A stretch of 53,842 bases of DNA from Candidatus Peregrinibacteria bacterium (GCA_030700255.1 JAUYJN010000004.1:1-53842); one strand, 5' to 3'. Positions 6,639-15,435 are shown, numbered from the stretch's first letter. Made by a program: numbers and translations. The notes: a model not told the origin generated them from the sequence alone.

Positions 6639-7640
6639 ATGCCAAAAAATACAAAACAGCAAATAATGGATTCTATCCTACGCTACGGACAAATTACCGT
6701 GAAGGAAGTGGTGGAGCAGTTTGATATTGAAAGGCGCATGGCTCAATACCATCTCAAAAAACTGATAGAATCCGGTTCAGTAGAAAAAATAGGGAAAGTT
6801 CCCCGTGTGTTCTATGTTCCCACAATAAGAGCTCTGCCAATTGATCGAACAAAATCTCAAGAGAAAGCAGATTCCACAATGATATTTGGGAAAGAGGAGA
6901 GGATTATTGATGATAATTTTCTGCTCATTACTCCTTTGGGTAAAAAGGTATATGGAACTGCCGGCTTCACGAAGTGGTGCCAAGAGCGTGAGTTTTTGGT
7001 TGACCAAAAAGCTAAAGAATATGTTGAGCTTTTCAAAAAATATGAAAAACAAAAAGAAAACGGCTTTTTTAATGGAAAAGAAAAACTCAAAGAAACATTC
7101 CATGATTCTATTTTGGATGGCATGTGGTATATGGATTTTTACGCTTGGCCTATTTTTGGGAAAACAAAACTTGGACAACTCTTACTGTATGCGAAACAAG
7201 GTCAGGATCGAAAATTGATTGATGAAATTTTGACTATTGCGCAACCCAAATTTAAGGAGTTTCTTTCTTGGAAAAAAATTGATGCCGTGGCTTTTACGCC
7301 ACCCTCAATAAAACGAGAAATTCAGTTCATGCATGTTTTGGAAAAACAGCTCAATATTGAATTGCCAAAAATAGAAGTTCAAAAGGCTAGGATGGAAATT
7401 GTTCGTCCACAGAAATCACTTTCCAAGCTTCATGAGCGAATTGGGAATGCCGCCACGACAATGTATGTGCTAAAATCTCCAAAATATAAAACAGTTTTGG
7501 TGATTGATGACGCAGTCGGTTCCGGAGCGACCATGCACGAAATCGCCAGAAAAATGAAACATCAGGAACAAGCCGAAAAAGTTTTTGGGCTAAGTCTTAC
7601 CGGTTCCGCCAAAGGGTTTGATATAATCAGTGAAGTATAA
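6639..7640 (+). CDS. winged-HTH and ComF-like phosphoribosyltransferase fusion
   Basis: Residues 1-60 form a helix-turn-helix with wing (ITVKEVVEQFDIERRMAQYHL). The C-terminal part resembles ComF-type phosphoribosyltransferases: PPSIKREIQF, then SLSKLHERIGN, and the PRPP loop VLVIDDAVGSGATM near residue 290. The middle (about 95-200) is charged and helical. A DNA-binding head on a PRPP-binding domain suggests a nucleotide-sensing regulator, as in PurR-like fusions, or a regulator of DNA uptake. Both are inference. The ATG at 6639 is chosen from the promoter position; there is no clear Shine-Dalgarno. Confidence 0.75.
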   Translation: MPKNTKQQIMDSILRYGQITVKEVVEQFDIERRMAQYHLKKLIESGSVEKIGKVPRVFYVPTIRALPIDRTKSQEKADSTMIFGKEERIIDDNFLLITPLGKKVYGTAGFTKWCQEREFLVDQKAKEYVELFKKYEKQKENGFFNGKEKLKETFHDSILDGMWYMDFYAWPIFGKTKLGQLLLYAKQGQDRKLIDEILTIAQPKFKEFLSWKKIDAVAFTPPSIKREIQFMHVLEKQLNIELPKIEVQKARMEIVRPQKSLSKLHERIGNAATTMYVLKSPKYKTVLVIDDAVGSGATMHEIARKMKHQEQAEKVFGLSLTGSAKGFDIISEV

Positions 7641-7721
7641 ATCTAGTCTTCCTAATTAACGAAGCAGAAGATAGAATTTATTTGATAGAGAATTGATACA
7701 GAGACAAGTAATTGAAAACAC

Positions 7722-8333
7722 ATGGAAACAAAATCGACAAAAACATTCACCGAACTATTTGATGTTATTTTGAACGGAGATAAAGAGGAGAGCCGCAAAG
7801 CGGCAAGAGGGGTAAGGAAACTTTTGCATGACTCTAAAAGCGGTGGACAATATCACGAGATTCAATCAATCATAGAAAATGCACCGAATGAATATGTAAA
7901 CATTATTGAGGATTGGCGGATGGAAAATTTTGTTGTGGCCGTGTCAGTCTTATATTTCCTGCATGGCAGAGAACAGCAGCCGGATTTTTTGTTTCCCTGG
8001 TTTTTGTATCTGCTTAAAAATCAAAATGGTAATATCAGAAATGCTGCTAGGCGTATGATGGAAAATGAACTTGGGCCGCTGACTTTTCATATTCGCTGTC
8101 CGGAATATGAGCACAGTAAATCAAAATCGGAAAAATCAAATTATATTTTGTTGAGTTTATATGTATCCTTGAATGAGTTATTGGGCTATATGTGGGAACC
8201 TAAATATAAAAGATATAAATATGTGGATTCTTTGCCGACCGGTTCATACAAAACAATTCAGTTGATTTTGTTCAGAATGCATGAGAGTTGCGGCGAAATA
8301 TATATGGAACAATTAAAAAGTAAGTTAAGGTGA
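7722..8333 (+). CDS. hypothetical helical protein
   Basis: This is a 203-residue protein with no recognised family. It is largely alpha-helical by composition, with a possible HEAT-like region (FLYLLKNQNGNIRNAARRMM). It has no signal peptide or membrane helix. It follows the HTH-phosphoribosyltransferase by 81 nt in the same direction and may share its transcript. Confidence 0.6.
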   Translation: METKSTKTFTELFDVILNGDKEESRKAARGVRKLLHDSKSGGQYHEIQSIIENAPNEYVNIIEDWRMENFVVAVSVLYFLHGREQQPDFLFPWFLYLLKNQNGNIRNAARRMMENELGPLTFHIRCPEYEHSKSKSEKSNYILLSLYVSLNELLGYMWEPKYKRYKYVDSLPTGSYKTIQLILFRMHESCGEIYMEQLKSKLR

Positions 8334-8887
8334 TAAAAGAAATATAGATAAACCCACCCAGCTCACCCTAATTCCGCCCCGAAAAAGGCGTAGATTTGGG
8401 GATATAGGTAAAAAATAGTTCCTCTTCCTGTTTAGTTTTGGCTTTGGCGAACGATGGGGCTTAGGTTTAGGTTTAGGTAAGCTATTGAATGCAGTTTACA
8501 TTTTATCAGAACAAAATGGCTTGTTTGAGCTATTATATGAGGCTAAAAGTGTGCGCCCGCACACTTTTGAAAGTCAGAAAACAGGTGGAAAAACTGAACA
8601 TTATAAACAGATGCGATGCCAATGCAAAAAAAATGAAACACAAAATGAGGGTACAATTTAACAAGGAAATACTAAAACGGCTTATACAAGCCCAACTCAA
8701 CCACTTTTTCCCCGGGGAAAATTTTGTGGGGAGGCAATCTTTATCCTTCCGCTCGTCCTTAAAACCGACCTTTCCCTTCATCCTCTGGGAAGTCTATCTT
8801 TCCCTCCTCAACTTTTTTGAAATCAATTTTGTTAAAATTAAAGAGTTTGCATAATTCGACCTTTGTAGTAAAGTCCAGGGAGACCGT
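8334..8887. other. intergenic region without a convincing gene
   Basis: The stretch contains a triple TTTAGG-like repeat (about 8461-8478), a strong palindrome (8545-8568) and a purine/pyrimidine-skewed tail. An open frame at 8489-8854 has odd composition (Met-Lys-Phe rich, no ribosome site) and crosses the palindrome, so I do not call it. It may be decayed coding DNA. Confidence 0.5.
8545..8568. repeat. 24-bp inverted repeat, 11-bp arms
   Basis: AAAAGTGTGCG is mirrored exactly after a CC spacer. It would form a stable stem on either strand and ends in four T in both directions, so it may work as a weak bidirectional terminator. Confidence 0.5.
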
Positions 8888-8918
8888 ATGACATTTAAAA
8901 AATTAAGAAGCAAAAGAG

Positions 8919-9668
8919 ATGTTTTTTTTCACCATATGGCTGTTCGCCGGCCTCCTTCTTACGGAGGAGATATTTCATCGCTATCCGCGGTTTGCTTTGG
9001 CTTTTTTTTCAATTGCCACAGTTATACTGTCTTCCTGTTGGATATTGCTGGTGGGAAACATAGATTGGTTCCCATGGGTTAAGGTCCTTTCCATTGCGAG
9101 TGGGATCTTTATGCTTTCCTTATTGAGAGTCACAAGACTCGGCGGTAATGCCACGATCATTCAACTGATAGTTTACGCGTTTCTTGTGGTGAACATATTA
9201 GAGGCGACCATGAGGGACGCGGTCACCGGCGACACTGCGAATTATTTGAATGTCGTGACCGGTTTTCTCTTAGTGGCAACTTTGGAAAAACTTCGCACAA
9301 TCCATATCGATAAGATTGGACGATATATGGATTTGTACTGGAGTGGCATGACCTTGCCGTGGATTATCGGGTATACGTTATGGAATTGGATGTTCATATA
9401 TCTCAATTTTGGATTTCAGAGTTCCCTGCAGCACATTGCCGTGCTTGCGTCCGCGTTGATTATCGGATTCACAAATAAAGACCGATGGCTCCAGGCACGA
9501 GTGTTCACGTTGGGTATGTATTTTATCCTGTTTCATTCATTCCCGCATCTCAACTCCGTGCCATCCACCGATATGCCCAACGAACGCCTTGGTCTGTTCC
9601 TGTCACTCATCCCATTCGCATATATGGTTGTGTACGCAATTTTCTATCTACGTAGAGTAAAACTGTAA
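8919..9668 (+). CDS. polytopic membrane protein, N-terminal frame uncertain at a T8 tract
   Basis: The 249-residue frame is highly hydrophobic, with about seven to eight membrane helices, and resembles the DUF5692-type membrane proteins I recall. That assignment is tentative. The ATG at 8919 is preceded only by weak purines. An ATG at 8888 has a good Shine-Dalgarno (AGGGAG, 6 nt spacing) and codes MTFKKLRSKRDVFF, then leaves the frame at eight T (8922-8929). Removing one T would join the two frames into a single protein. So the gene may be frameshifted, phase-variable, corrected by slippage, or affected by an assembly error. Confidence 0.6.
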   Translation: MFFFTIWLFAGLLLTEEIFHRYPRFALAFFSIATVILSSCWILLVGNIDWFPWVKVLSIASGIFMLSLLRVTRLGGNATIIQLIVYAFLVVNILEATMRDAVTGDTANYLNVVTGFLLVATLEKLRTIHIDKIGRYMDLYWSGMTLPWIIGYTLWNWMFIYLNFGFQSSLQHIAVLASALIIGFTNKDRWLQARVFTLGMYFILFHSFPHLNSVPSTDMPNERLGLFLSLIPFAYMVVYAIFYLRRVKL

Positions 9669-9669
9669 G

Positions 9670-9807
9670 GCGAGCGAATTTTACACAAAAGCACTTGAAA
9701 AAAATCCACATCACCCTAACTGGATTTGGGCATATGCCGACATGCTTTACGAGCACGAAGATTACGAAAACGCTTCGTTCAGTATTTGCGACCATTTTTG
9801 GTTATAA
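9670..9807 (+). pseudogene. TPR-protein remnant
   Basis: One open frame without its own start reads FYTKALEKNPHHPNWIWAYA, then DMLYEHEDYENA. This fits a tetratricopeptide repeat (A at helix turns, Y/W pattern). It ends in TAA and sits in the short gap between the membrane protein and the SLH gene. It is probably the relic of a deleted TPR gene. Confidence 0.42.
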
Positions 9808-9809
9808 GA

Positions 9810-11651
9810 CTATCCTTGGTAGCTGATGTTTTGGGTTTCGAAGTCGAATGTGTCGACTTCGAAACCGTTTGTCCAATCAAGGGTTGAAAGACTGTGATTT
9901 TTGTCGGAGATATCCGACCATATGAAATCGCTACTTGAGAGGGCGGTAGCTGAAGAGGTGAGTAGGGTGGAATCATTGGCTGCCGTTAAGGTCAGGGCAA
10001 GGTTTTGCGACTGAGCCGTATTGGTAAGGCTAATATCTGCTTTTAATATAAATGTTACAGTTTGACCGGAAGGGATTTTCATAGGCGTTGCCGGGACAAT
10101 CGTTACCTTGCCGCCGGAAACTGATGCGGCTGTATTGATAGCATTGCCTGAATTTTCCACATAAAGTTTGTAATTTGAAGATGTGATCCCGCTAGATTCT
10201 TGGATATTAAATGTAAGCTTACTCCATTCCACGTCTCCATTTGGATGCGCGCTCATTTTGAATTTATAAACTTTTGTATTGTTGAGTGAGGTATAAATTT
10301 TCTTTGGAATAAATTCATTATCCACTTCTATAATAGGGTAGCTCTTTCTTATTATATGAGTTTGAATATAAGGGCCCGTTGGACCTGCGTTTAAGGTTAT
10401 GTTGTTTGAAGCTACCGAAAGTCCATTGGTATTTGAAATAGCATCTATAGCGCCACCATTTTCTATATAAAGCTTGAGAAATGAACCGGACCGGTCTGCG
10501 TTTGAAATATCATGAATCTCTGCAAGCACATTTAATTTGTGGCGCTTACCTTTGGGTAAAACATGTGAGAATCCATTGAAATTCACAATTGCGTCACCGC
10601 CCCCACTCGTATCACTAAAAGAGGCCGTATCTATAACTTTGCCCTCGTGGACAAGGAAAAATGTACCAAATCTACCGCTGAAATTATTTGAATCATCATC
10701 GTTCCTGAGTGTAAGCCCACGGAAGATAATACTATCGTATATTGGTGTGATTTCGAATTGTGCGATGTGTGCTGCGCAAGATCCATTCGGACAAGTTCCA
10801 GTGGGCGCATTTAACCGAGCAAAATTGTTATATGTCACGGCGTCAAAATCCGGAAAATCCACTTCAGGAATTAGTACGTCCTCTTCAATTGGATCCATCT
10901 CGACATTTGGCCCTACAGTAACGTTCGGCTCTAAATATGGTATAAAATCAGCATCTAATTCCGGGAATATGCTTGTAACCGGCACAACCTTTTTATCCTC
11001 TTCAGTTAAAACATATGGTGAGCCTGCGGCTCTGTAGAGCATGGTTACAAATTCGGAGCGAGTCACGGCGACGCCGGGACGAGCGCGTCCCAAAATATCT
11101 CCCCTAATAATCCCCGCGACACACATAGTATCTATAAACGGTGAGTACCAGGCATAATAATCTACATCTTTAAATACAGTGCCACAGGCTACATTCTCAA
11201 ATTCATAAGCTTGTGTAAGCACTTTTGCGATAGCTCCCCGCGTGACTTCGTCACGCGGCCCAAAAAAGCCCGTCGCAACACCATCCTCATTTGTATATCC
11301 ACCAAAAAGATTATTTTTCTTACCGGAATGCACATAATCATAATGCCATGCCGATGGAGAAACATCCAAAAATGCCTGCGTGAGCCCGTGTTCTACCGGC
11401 AATTTAAGTGCAATCATCATCATTTTTGCCATTTCCGCCCGATTTACACTATCTCCCGGCCTAAACCATGCAAAATTAGTGGCCGAGCTCACGCTCGACC
11501 CATCTACTATCCCCTCAGAAACCGCCCAATTCAGCGCGTCCCCATAATAAATATCCTGAGATGCGTACGCCGAATTCACATAAAAACACAAAGCTACGAT
11601 GACCGAACTAATCGATATCAAAAACTTTTTTATTGTAAACTTTGTTTTCAT
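9810..11651 (-). CDS. secreted protein with three SLH domains
   Basis: A signal peptide (KKFLISISSVIVALCFYVNSAYA) is followed by three S-layer-homology repeats, at about residues 30-85, 90-150 and 155-212. These show FRPGDSVNRAEMAKM, FGPRDEVTRGAIAKVL and ARPGVAVTRSEFVTML. The remaining 400 residues are Thr/Ser/Asn-rich, beta-strand-like and without a named domain. SLH repeats usually bind pyruvylated cell-wall polymers, so this is likely a surface or S-layer-associated protein. It lies 46 nt downstream of the purine nucleoside phosphorylase gene in the same direction. A 14-bp-arm inverted repeat lies near its 3' end. Confidence 0.9.
   Translation of the reverse strand: MKTKFTIKKFLISISSVIVALCFYVNSAYASQDIYYGDALNWAVSEGIVDGSSVSSATNFAWFRPGDSVNRAEMAKMMMIALKLPVEHGLTQAFLDVSPSAWHYDYVHSGKKNNLFGGYTNEDGVATGFFGPRDEVTRGAIAKVLTQAYEFENVACGTVFKDVDYYAWYSPFIDTMCVAGIIRGDILGRARPGVAVTRSEFVTMLYRAAGSPYVLTEEDKKVVPVTSIFPELDADFIPYLEPNVTVGPNVEMDPIEEDVLIPEVDFPDFDAVTYNNFARLNAPTGTCPNGSCAAHIAQFEITPIYDSIIFRGLTLRNDDDSNNFSGRFGTFFLVHEGKVIDTASFSDTSGGGDAIVNFNGFSHVLPKGKRHKLNVLAEIHDISNADRSGSFLKLYIENGGAIDAISNTNGLSVASNNITLNAGPTGPYIQTHIIRKSYPIIEVDNEFIPKKIYTSLNNTKVYKFKMSAHPNGDVEWSKLTFNIQESSGITSSNYKLYVENSGNAINTAASVSGGKVTIVPATPMKIPSGQTVTFILKADISLTNTAQSQNLALTLTAANDSTLLTSSATALSSSDFIWSDISDKNHSLSTLDWTNGFEVDTFDFETQNISYQG
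9834..9866. repeat. inverted repeat with 14-bp arms in the SLH gene
   Basis: GGTTTCGAAGTCGA (9834-9847) and its exact complement (9853-9866) flank the 5-nt loop ATGTG. It codes the C-terminal residues near FEVDTFDFET. There is no T-run on the minus strand within the element. Confidence 0.55.
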
Positions 11652-11697
11652 ACGCCGATAATATCAAAACACCTTACAAAACTCCAGTGTATCAATA

Positions 11698-12654
11698 TTA
11701 ATCCCTTGGGAAGTTTCGAATCGCATTTTTTGCAAACTCAAGCAAAACATCTTCTTTACTCCTGCCTACGGCCTGATTTGCCTCATGACTATGAACGCCT
11801 ACTCCATTTGTTGTGAGAGCAATGGCCCCTCCGGGAATATTATTTTCTGCACAAGCCCGAGCATCTCTAGCTTGACTCATTCCAACCATATCAACACCAT
11901 TACGGGCAAGTACCCTTTGAAGTCTAGGTGGTTCCCAAGTGGGTCCAAACGTATCAGCATAAATTACTTCCGGAGCAGATCCTTGAACCTCCATTAATGT
12001 CTTTCGTAAAAAAGCAAAGTATCTATCATCATGGCTGTGCAGCCATGCATAATACGGGCCTGTAAATCCACTTGCATACCTATGCATAGCAGTCTGCACC
12101 ATTTCAGGTGCGATTTCACGTATAATTCCTATTTGTCCAACTTGCATATGTGTAAGTGGACGTCCTCCACGAGCGACCAACGCATCTCTTTCAATCGCTT
12201 CATTGATCATTTTACGCATAATATCAGCCTCTGATCGAGATAAAGTTTTCTCTATATCTTCATCAAGTGGCAGAGGTCCGGCCAGAGACCCGGCTCCACA
12301 TGACAATATCACTCCGCGTAAATTCTTACGTAATCCTGTTATTATTATATCTGAAGCCTCTTGCCCACCTTCATATCCATGAACTTTTGATAGATCCAGA
12401 TATTCAACGCCATCTACCTCCCTTACCTCCGCTCTCTTCTCCGTATGCCCATCCGGCCCACCCTGCCCAAGTTCGACACCGGGAACGAGAGGCCAATAAT
12501 CCAAACGTGTACCCTCAATTGGTAGAGAGTTTGATAAAAGCCCACCCCATCCGGTACCTCGGAAAACTCCAACGAATTTTTCACTTCCATACAACCCAGC
12601 CGCTACATCCTCTACATCGCCAATTCTATCCTCCCTTTCTGATTTTGATAACAT
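11698..12654 (-). CDS. purine nucleoside phosphorylase (PNP/MTAP family)
   Basis: The protein resembles trimeric purine nucleoside phosphorylases, which split purine nucleosides with phosphate for salvage. VGVFRGTGWGGL stands at the phosphate-loop position (usual GSGLG). DTFGPTWEPP corresponds to the GPxFETPAE segment with the Glu kept, GVDMVGMSQ to the GxDxVGMS segment, and ALTTNGVGV to the base-binding TN. At 318 residues it is slightly long. Several signature residues differ, so the substrate (inosine, adenosine, methylthioadenosine) is open. It may be co-transcribed with the SLH gene downstream. Confidence 0.82.
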   Translation of the reverse strand: MLSKSEREDRIGDVEDVAAGLYGSEKFVGVFRGTGWGGLLSNSLPIEGTRLDYWPLVPGVELGQGGPDGHTEKRAEVREVDGVEYLDLSKVHGYEGGQEASDIIITGLRKNLRGVILSCGAGSLAGPLPLDEDIEKTLSRSEADIMRKMINEAIERDALVARGGRPLTHMQVGQIGIIREIAPEMVQTAMHRYASGFTGPYYAWLHSHDDRYFAFLRKTLMEVQGSAPEVIYADTFGPTWEPPRLQRVLARNGVDMVGMSQARDARACAENNIPGGAIALTTNGVGVHSHEANQAVGRSKEDVLLEFAKNAIRNFPRD

Positions 12655-12758
12655 AATGCTTGAATTAATAATAGTTTTGGATTCTAAACTATCAAGTTTA
12701 ATTTTGGCAAGGTGGAGTTCACATCGTTTTGGAGAGTTGGGGGATCTCAGTTATAATA

Positions 12759-13265
12759 ATGCGTGTGAAAATACAATTTTCAAAAATATTGGGGACAAAT
12801 GTGGTGAGCAATCAAGCTGAAGGCGTGATTTCGCTGGTGACCGGTGTTAGTATTGATCCTGAAAATGGGAGTGTGATTGCTCTTAAGTGTGGGTTCAAGC
12901 AAATTTTGACTCCTTTTGATATTATTAAATGGGGTAAATTTGTACATATAAATGATAGCGAAGCACTGACTACCAAGGAAAATGTGATTCGCCTGCAAAC
13001 TATCCCAAAGGGTTCTGATGACATACTCTACAAGCCGGTTTACACCGAAAGTAATGAATTTATCGGGCGTGTGTATGATTTTTCTATCGAAACCAAAGCT
13101 ATGATGCTATGGCAGATTTTTATAAAGAAAAAATTCTTTTTTTACACTACTTTTGAAACGCTCATCCAATACAAGAGCATCGTAGAGATAAAAGCTGATA
13201 AAATAATTGTAAAAGATCTGCATGAAACCATAAAAGCTAAAACTGTCCCCGTTGTTACCGCTTAA
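12759..13265 (+). CDS. PRC-barrel domain protein
   Basis: The first part (FSKILGTNVVSNQAEGVIS, then GVSIDPENGSVIAL) has the beta pattern of a PRC barrel, and a second similar unit follows (YTESNEFIGRVYDFSIE). PRC barrels bind RNA or protein partners, as in RimM and photosynthetic reaction centre H. The function here is unknown. The ATG at 12759 is preferred to the TTG at 12729. A TATAAT sits just 1 nt upstream of that ATG, so the true promoter must be elsewhere or the start lies further in. The DUF192 gene starts 4 nt after its stop. Confidence 0.7.
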   Translation: MRVKIQFSKILGTNVVSNQAEGVISLVTGVSIDPENGSVIALKCGFKQILTPFDIIKWGKFVHINDSEALTTKENVIRLQTIPKGSDDILYKPVYTESNEFIGRVYDFSIETKAMMLWQIFIKKKFFFYTTFETLIQYKSIVEIKADKIIVKDLHETIKAKTVPVVTA

Positions 13266-13268
13266 GTT

Positions 13269-13772
13269 ATGATGAAAAAAAACTTCACGCAACGCGCGCA
13301 GCTTGCGTTGCGAAATAAGGCGTGCAAAGCACTTCCAATATTCAAATCCTTCACGGTACTCGGGTTCACAGCGCTCGCGCTCGCTTCGTGCGGTGCGCAG
13401 AAAGCTAATGTATTGATAGATGGGGTAGATGTGCCGGTAAAGGTGGCGCGGAGCGACTCTGATCGCATGCTCGGGCTCTCAGGCAGGGAATCTCTAAGTG
13501 AGGATAGCGGACTTCTGTTTGTATTTGAGAACCCGGGGCTCCATAGTATCTGGATGAAAGATATGAATTTTCCAATAGATATAATCTGGATAGGTCTTGA
13601 TGACTCTAAAGACGGCAAACTACGAGTATTTGATATAAGACAAAATGTAAACCCAGATACTTATCCAACTTCTTTTAAACCAGTTATCCCAAGTTTGTAT
13701 GTACTTGAAGTAAATAGCGGGTTCGCTGAAAATCATGACATCAATATAGGCGATACGGTAAATATAGATTGA
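13269..13772 (+). CDS. DUF192-family lipoprotein
   Basis: After a basic N-terminus there is a signal segment ending in a lipobox (ALASC, about residues 37-41), so the protein is probably lipid-anchored outside the membrane. The DUF192 core follows: DRMLGLSGRESLSEDSGLLF, HSIWMKDMNFPIDIIWI and YVLEVNSGFAENHDINIGD. The biochemical role of DUF192 is not established. It is in an operon with the PRC-barrel gene and ends at a strong terminator. The first 30 codons contain an inverted repeat (13288-13312). Confidence 0.85.
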   Translation: MMKKNFTQRAQLALRNKACKALPIFKSFTVLGFTALALASCGAQKANVLIDGVDVPVKVARSDSDRMLGLSGRESLSEDSGLLFVFENPGLHSIWMKDMNFPIDIIWIGLDDSKDGKLRVFDIRQNVNPDTYPTSFKPVIPSLYVLEVNSGFAENHDINIGDTVNID

Positions 13773-13799
13773 GGGTGGTTTCGCGCGGAGCGCGAAAAT

Positions 13800-13830
13800 A
13801 AAACGCCCCATTTTTGATGGGGCGTTTTTG
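13800..13830 (+). terminator. intrinsic terminator after the DUF192 gene
   Basis: AAAACGCCCCAT (13800-13811) pairs with ATGGGGCGTTTT (13817-13828) and is followed by T. A smaller hairpin (TTTCGCGC / GCGCGAAA, 13779-13797) stands just upstream. The flanking A and T runs allow it to serve the convergent gene ending at 13864 as well. Confidence 0.87.
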
Positions 13831-13863
13831 TAATTAAATTATAGCACTTAAATTGCGGACGTC

Positions 13864-14274
13864 TTAGTCGGTACCTACGAGTAATCCATTGATTAGAGTA
13901 TTTACAAGTGCGAATGATATCAAGATTATGATGATACCGATCACAGCGTAAAGAATAACTTTCTTACCGTTTTCAGTCTTACCGTCGTCACCAGCTGCAG
14001 TCATATATAAGAATCCTCCGTAGATCACAAGTAGTACTGCGAGCAGTCCTAGGAACCCAAGGAAGAAATTCAGGAATTGAAGAAGTAACATACGAAAGTC
14101 TCCTCCAGTTGCATCACCTATACGAGTTGGGTTATCTGTAGGTGTAATAAGATCTGTCTGTGCGAACGCCAAATCCGGCGCATTGAAGTGGTACGCGAAC
14201 AAAACTGCCAATCCTAAAAGTGGAATGAAATACAAAGTTTGTCGCGAAAAAAGTGTTTTAAGTGCTTTTTTCAT
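13864..14274 (-). CDS. VirB2/TrbC-like two-span membrane protein
   Basis: A signal or anchor segment (LYFIPLLGLAVLFAYHF) and a processing-like AFAQ site are followed by two membrane helices (FLNFFLGFLGLLAVLLVIYG and VILYAVIGIIIILISFALV) with a short loop containing AAGDDGKTENGKK. This matches the pilin-like small proteins (VirB2/TrbC type) common in Patescibacteria. It could be a pilus subunit or a small envelope protein. No other type IV secretion gene is adjacent; a VirD4-like ATPase is at 51.3 kb. Confidence 0.7.
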   Translation of the reverse strand: MKKALKTLFSRQTLYFIPLLGLAVLFAYHFNAPDLAFAQTDLITPTDNPTRIGDATGGDFRMLLLQFLNFFLGFLGLLAVLLVIYGGFLYMTAAGDDGKTENGKKVILYAVIGIIIILISFALVNTLINGLLVGTD

Positions 14275-14396
14275 GGATATTTTGGTTATCTATTTGAGTT
14301 TTTTTATTAGTTCTTAGTAATTTTAACAAAGATTTTTAGCTCATACAAGCAATAATGCTAGAAATATCCAATATATTTAACTTACAAATAAGACTT

Positions 14397-15308
14397 CTAA
14401 TCACTTAAACACGTCCCATCCGGCATAATAATGCGAACTTCAGGGCGTAAATTTATGTCAAATTTCTCTTTTATAGTCCTTTGTGCGAGATTTTTTAAAT
14501 CAATTAAATCCTGTGTTTTGGCGGTGCCGTCATTCATAAAAAAGTTTCCATGCTTCTCAGATATATAGGCACCGCCAATCTTTGTCCCTTTAAGGTCTGC
14601 AACATCTATAAGTCTACCAGCAGAGTCTCCATCTGGATTTTTGAAGAAAGACCCATTGTTTCGACCAGCTGGCTGATGTTCTTTACGAAAATTTAGCGCA
14701 TCTATCGCTTTTTGCTTGGCTTCATCATTTTTATCTATTTTCTCAAGTTTCAAAATTACTTTCAAAATAATTTCACCAGTCTTATGCAGGGCTGAATGCC
14801 TATATGCGAATCCAAAATATTCTGCGCTGACCTCTCTTATGGAATCCATATCCGCATCGTACAAAATTATCGATTCCACGAAATCTCCAATGCTTGCTTT
14901 GTGAGCTTCAGCATTGCCAAAGATCGCCCCACCGACGGTGCCCGGCAATCCATAAAGAGATTCAATCCCCGTAAGGCCTCGGTCGATTGACTCTTTTGCG
15001 ATCTGAGAAGTCAAAGCCCCAGGGGCAGCAATTACAAGGCTATCATTTTCAAAATCATCTTTAAATCCAAAATTATTAGCGGCTACCTTTATTATAAGCC
15101 CCCTAAGTCCCTCATCATGAAATACCGTATTTGAGCCACCTCCAAGTACAAAATAAGGCAAATTATTTTCACGTGCTTCACGAATTAATTTTGGGATATC
15201 ATCCGTATTATCAACTTCTACAAAAAAATCAGCAGGCCCACCGAGGGCGTACCAGCAATGCTTGCTAAGAGGCTCGTCCCTTCTTAATTGTGGAAATGCC
15301 TTAAACAC
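14397..15308 (-). CDS. murB: UDP-N-acetylenolpyruvoylglucosamine reductase MurB
   Basis: MurB reduces enolpyruvyl-UDP-GlcNAc to UDP-MurNAc with NADPH and FAD. The FAD-binding part shows YALGGPADFFVEV and YFVLGGGSNTV, with GLPGTVGGAI after it. The catalytic segment NNGSFFKNP has the Ser, and LRPEVRI holds the C-terminal Glu. The open frame runs on into the neighbouring tRNA, so the GTG at 15308 (VFKAFPQLRRDEP) is taken as the start. With murA just beyond the two tRNA genes, two early steps of peptidoglycan synthesis are clustered here. Confidence 0.94.
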   Translation of the reverse strand: MFKAFPQLRRDEPLSKHCWYALGGPADFFVEVDNTDDIPKLIREARENNLPYFVLGGGSNTVFHDEGLRGLIIKVAANNFGFKDDFENDSLVIAAPGALTSQIAKESIDRGLTGIESLYGLPGTVGGAIFGNAEAHKASIGDFVESIILYDADMDSIREVSAEYFGFAYRHSALHKTGEIILKVILKLEKIDKNDEAKQKAIDALNFRKEHQPAGRNNGSFFKNPDGDSAGRLIDVADLKGTKIGGAYISEKHGNFFMNDGTAKTQDLIDLKNLAQRTIKEKFDINLRPEVRIIMPDGTCLSD

Positions 15309-15326
15309 TATGTGATGTAAAAAAAA

Positions 15327-15411
15327 TGGTGGGCAGGAAGGGATTCGAACCCCTGAAGGCGTAGCCAACAGATTTACAGTCTGCCCCGTTTAACCACTCC
15401 GGAACCTGCCC
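15327..15411 (-). tRNA. tRNA-Tyr (anticodon GTA)
   Basis: The acceptor arms GGGCAGG/CCTGCCC, discriminator A and an encoded CCA are visible on the minus strand. The anticodon loop CTGTAAA gives GTA. A long variable arm is present, as expected of bacterial tRNA-Tyr. The length is 85 nt. Confidence 0.95.
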
Positions 15412-15435
15412 ACAGCTTACTTCTCTAAAAAAAGA

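Noticed and set aside
8461-8478. Telomere-like triple TTTAGG repeat
   Set aside because: Only three units, inside degenerate intergenic DNA, with no end structure; likely simple-sequence chance.
8489-8854. 121-codon open frame on the plus strand
   Set aside because: No ribosome site, odd composition, crosses a strong palindrome, and its sequence looks like non-coding or decayed DNA.
11211-11816. 201-codon open frame on the plus strand
   Set aside because: It lies antisense to the SLH gene and the end of the phosphorylase gene, both of which have clear domain sequence; it is a shadow frame rich in His, Cys and Arg.
12752-12757. TATAAT with a TTGGAG 17 bp upstream, directly before the PRC-barrel gene
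   Set aside because: Transcription would begin after the ATG at 12759, and no later start fits the domain; kept only as a note.
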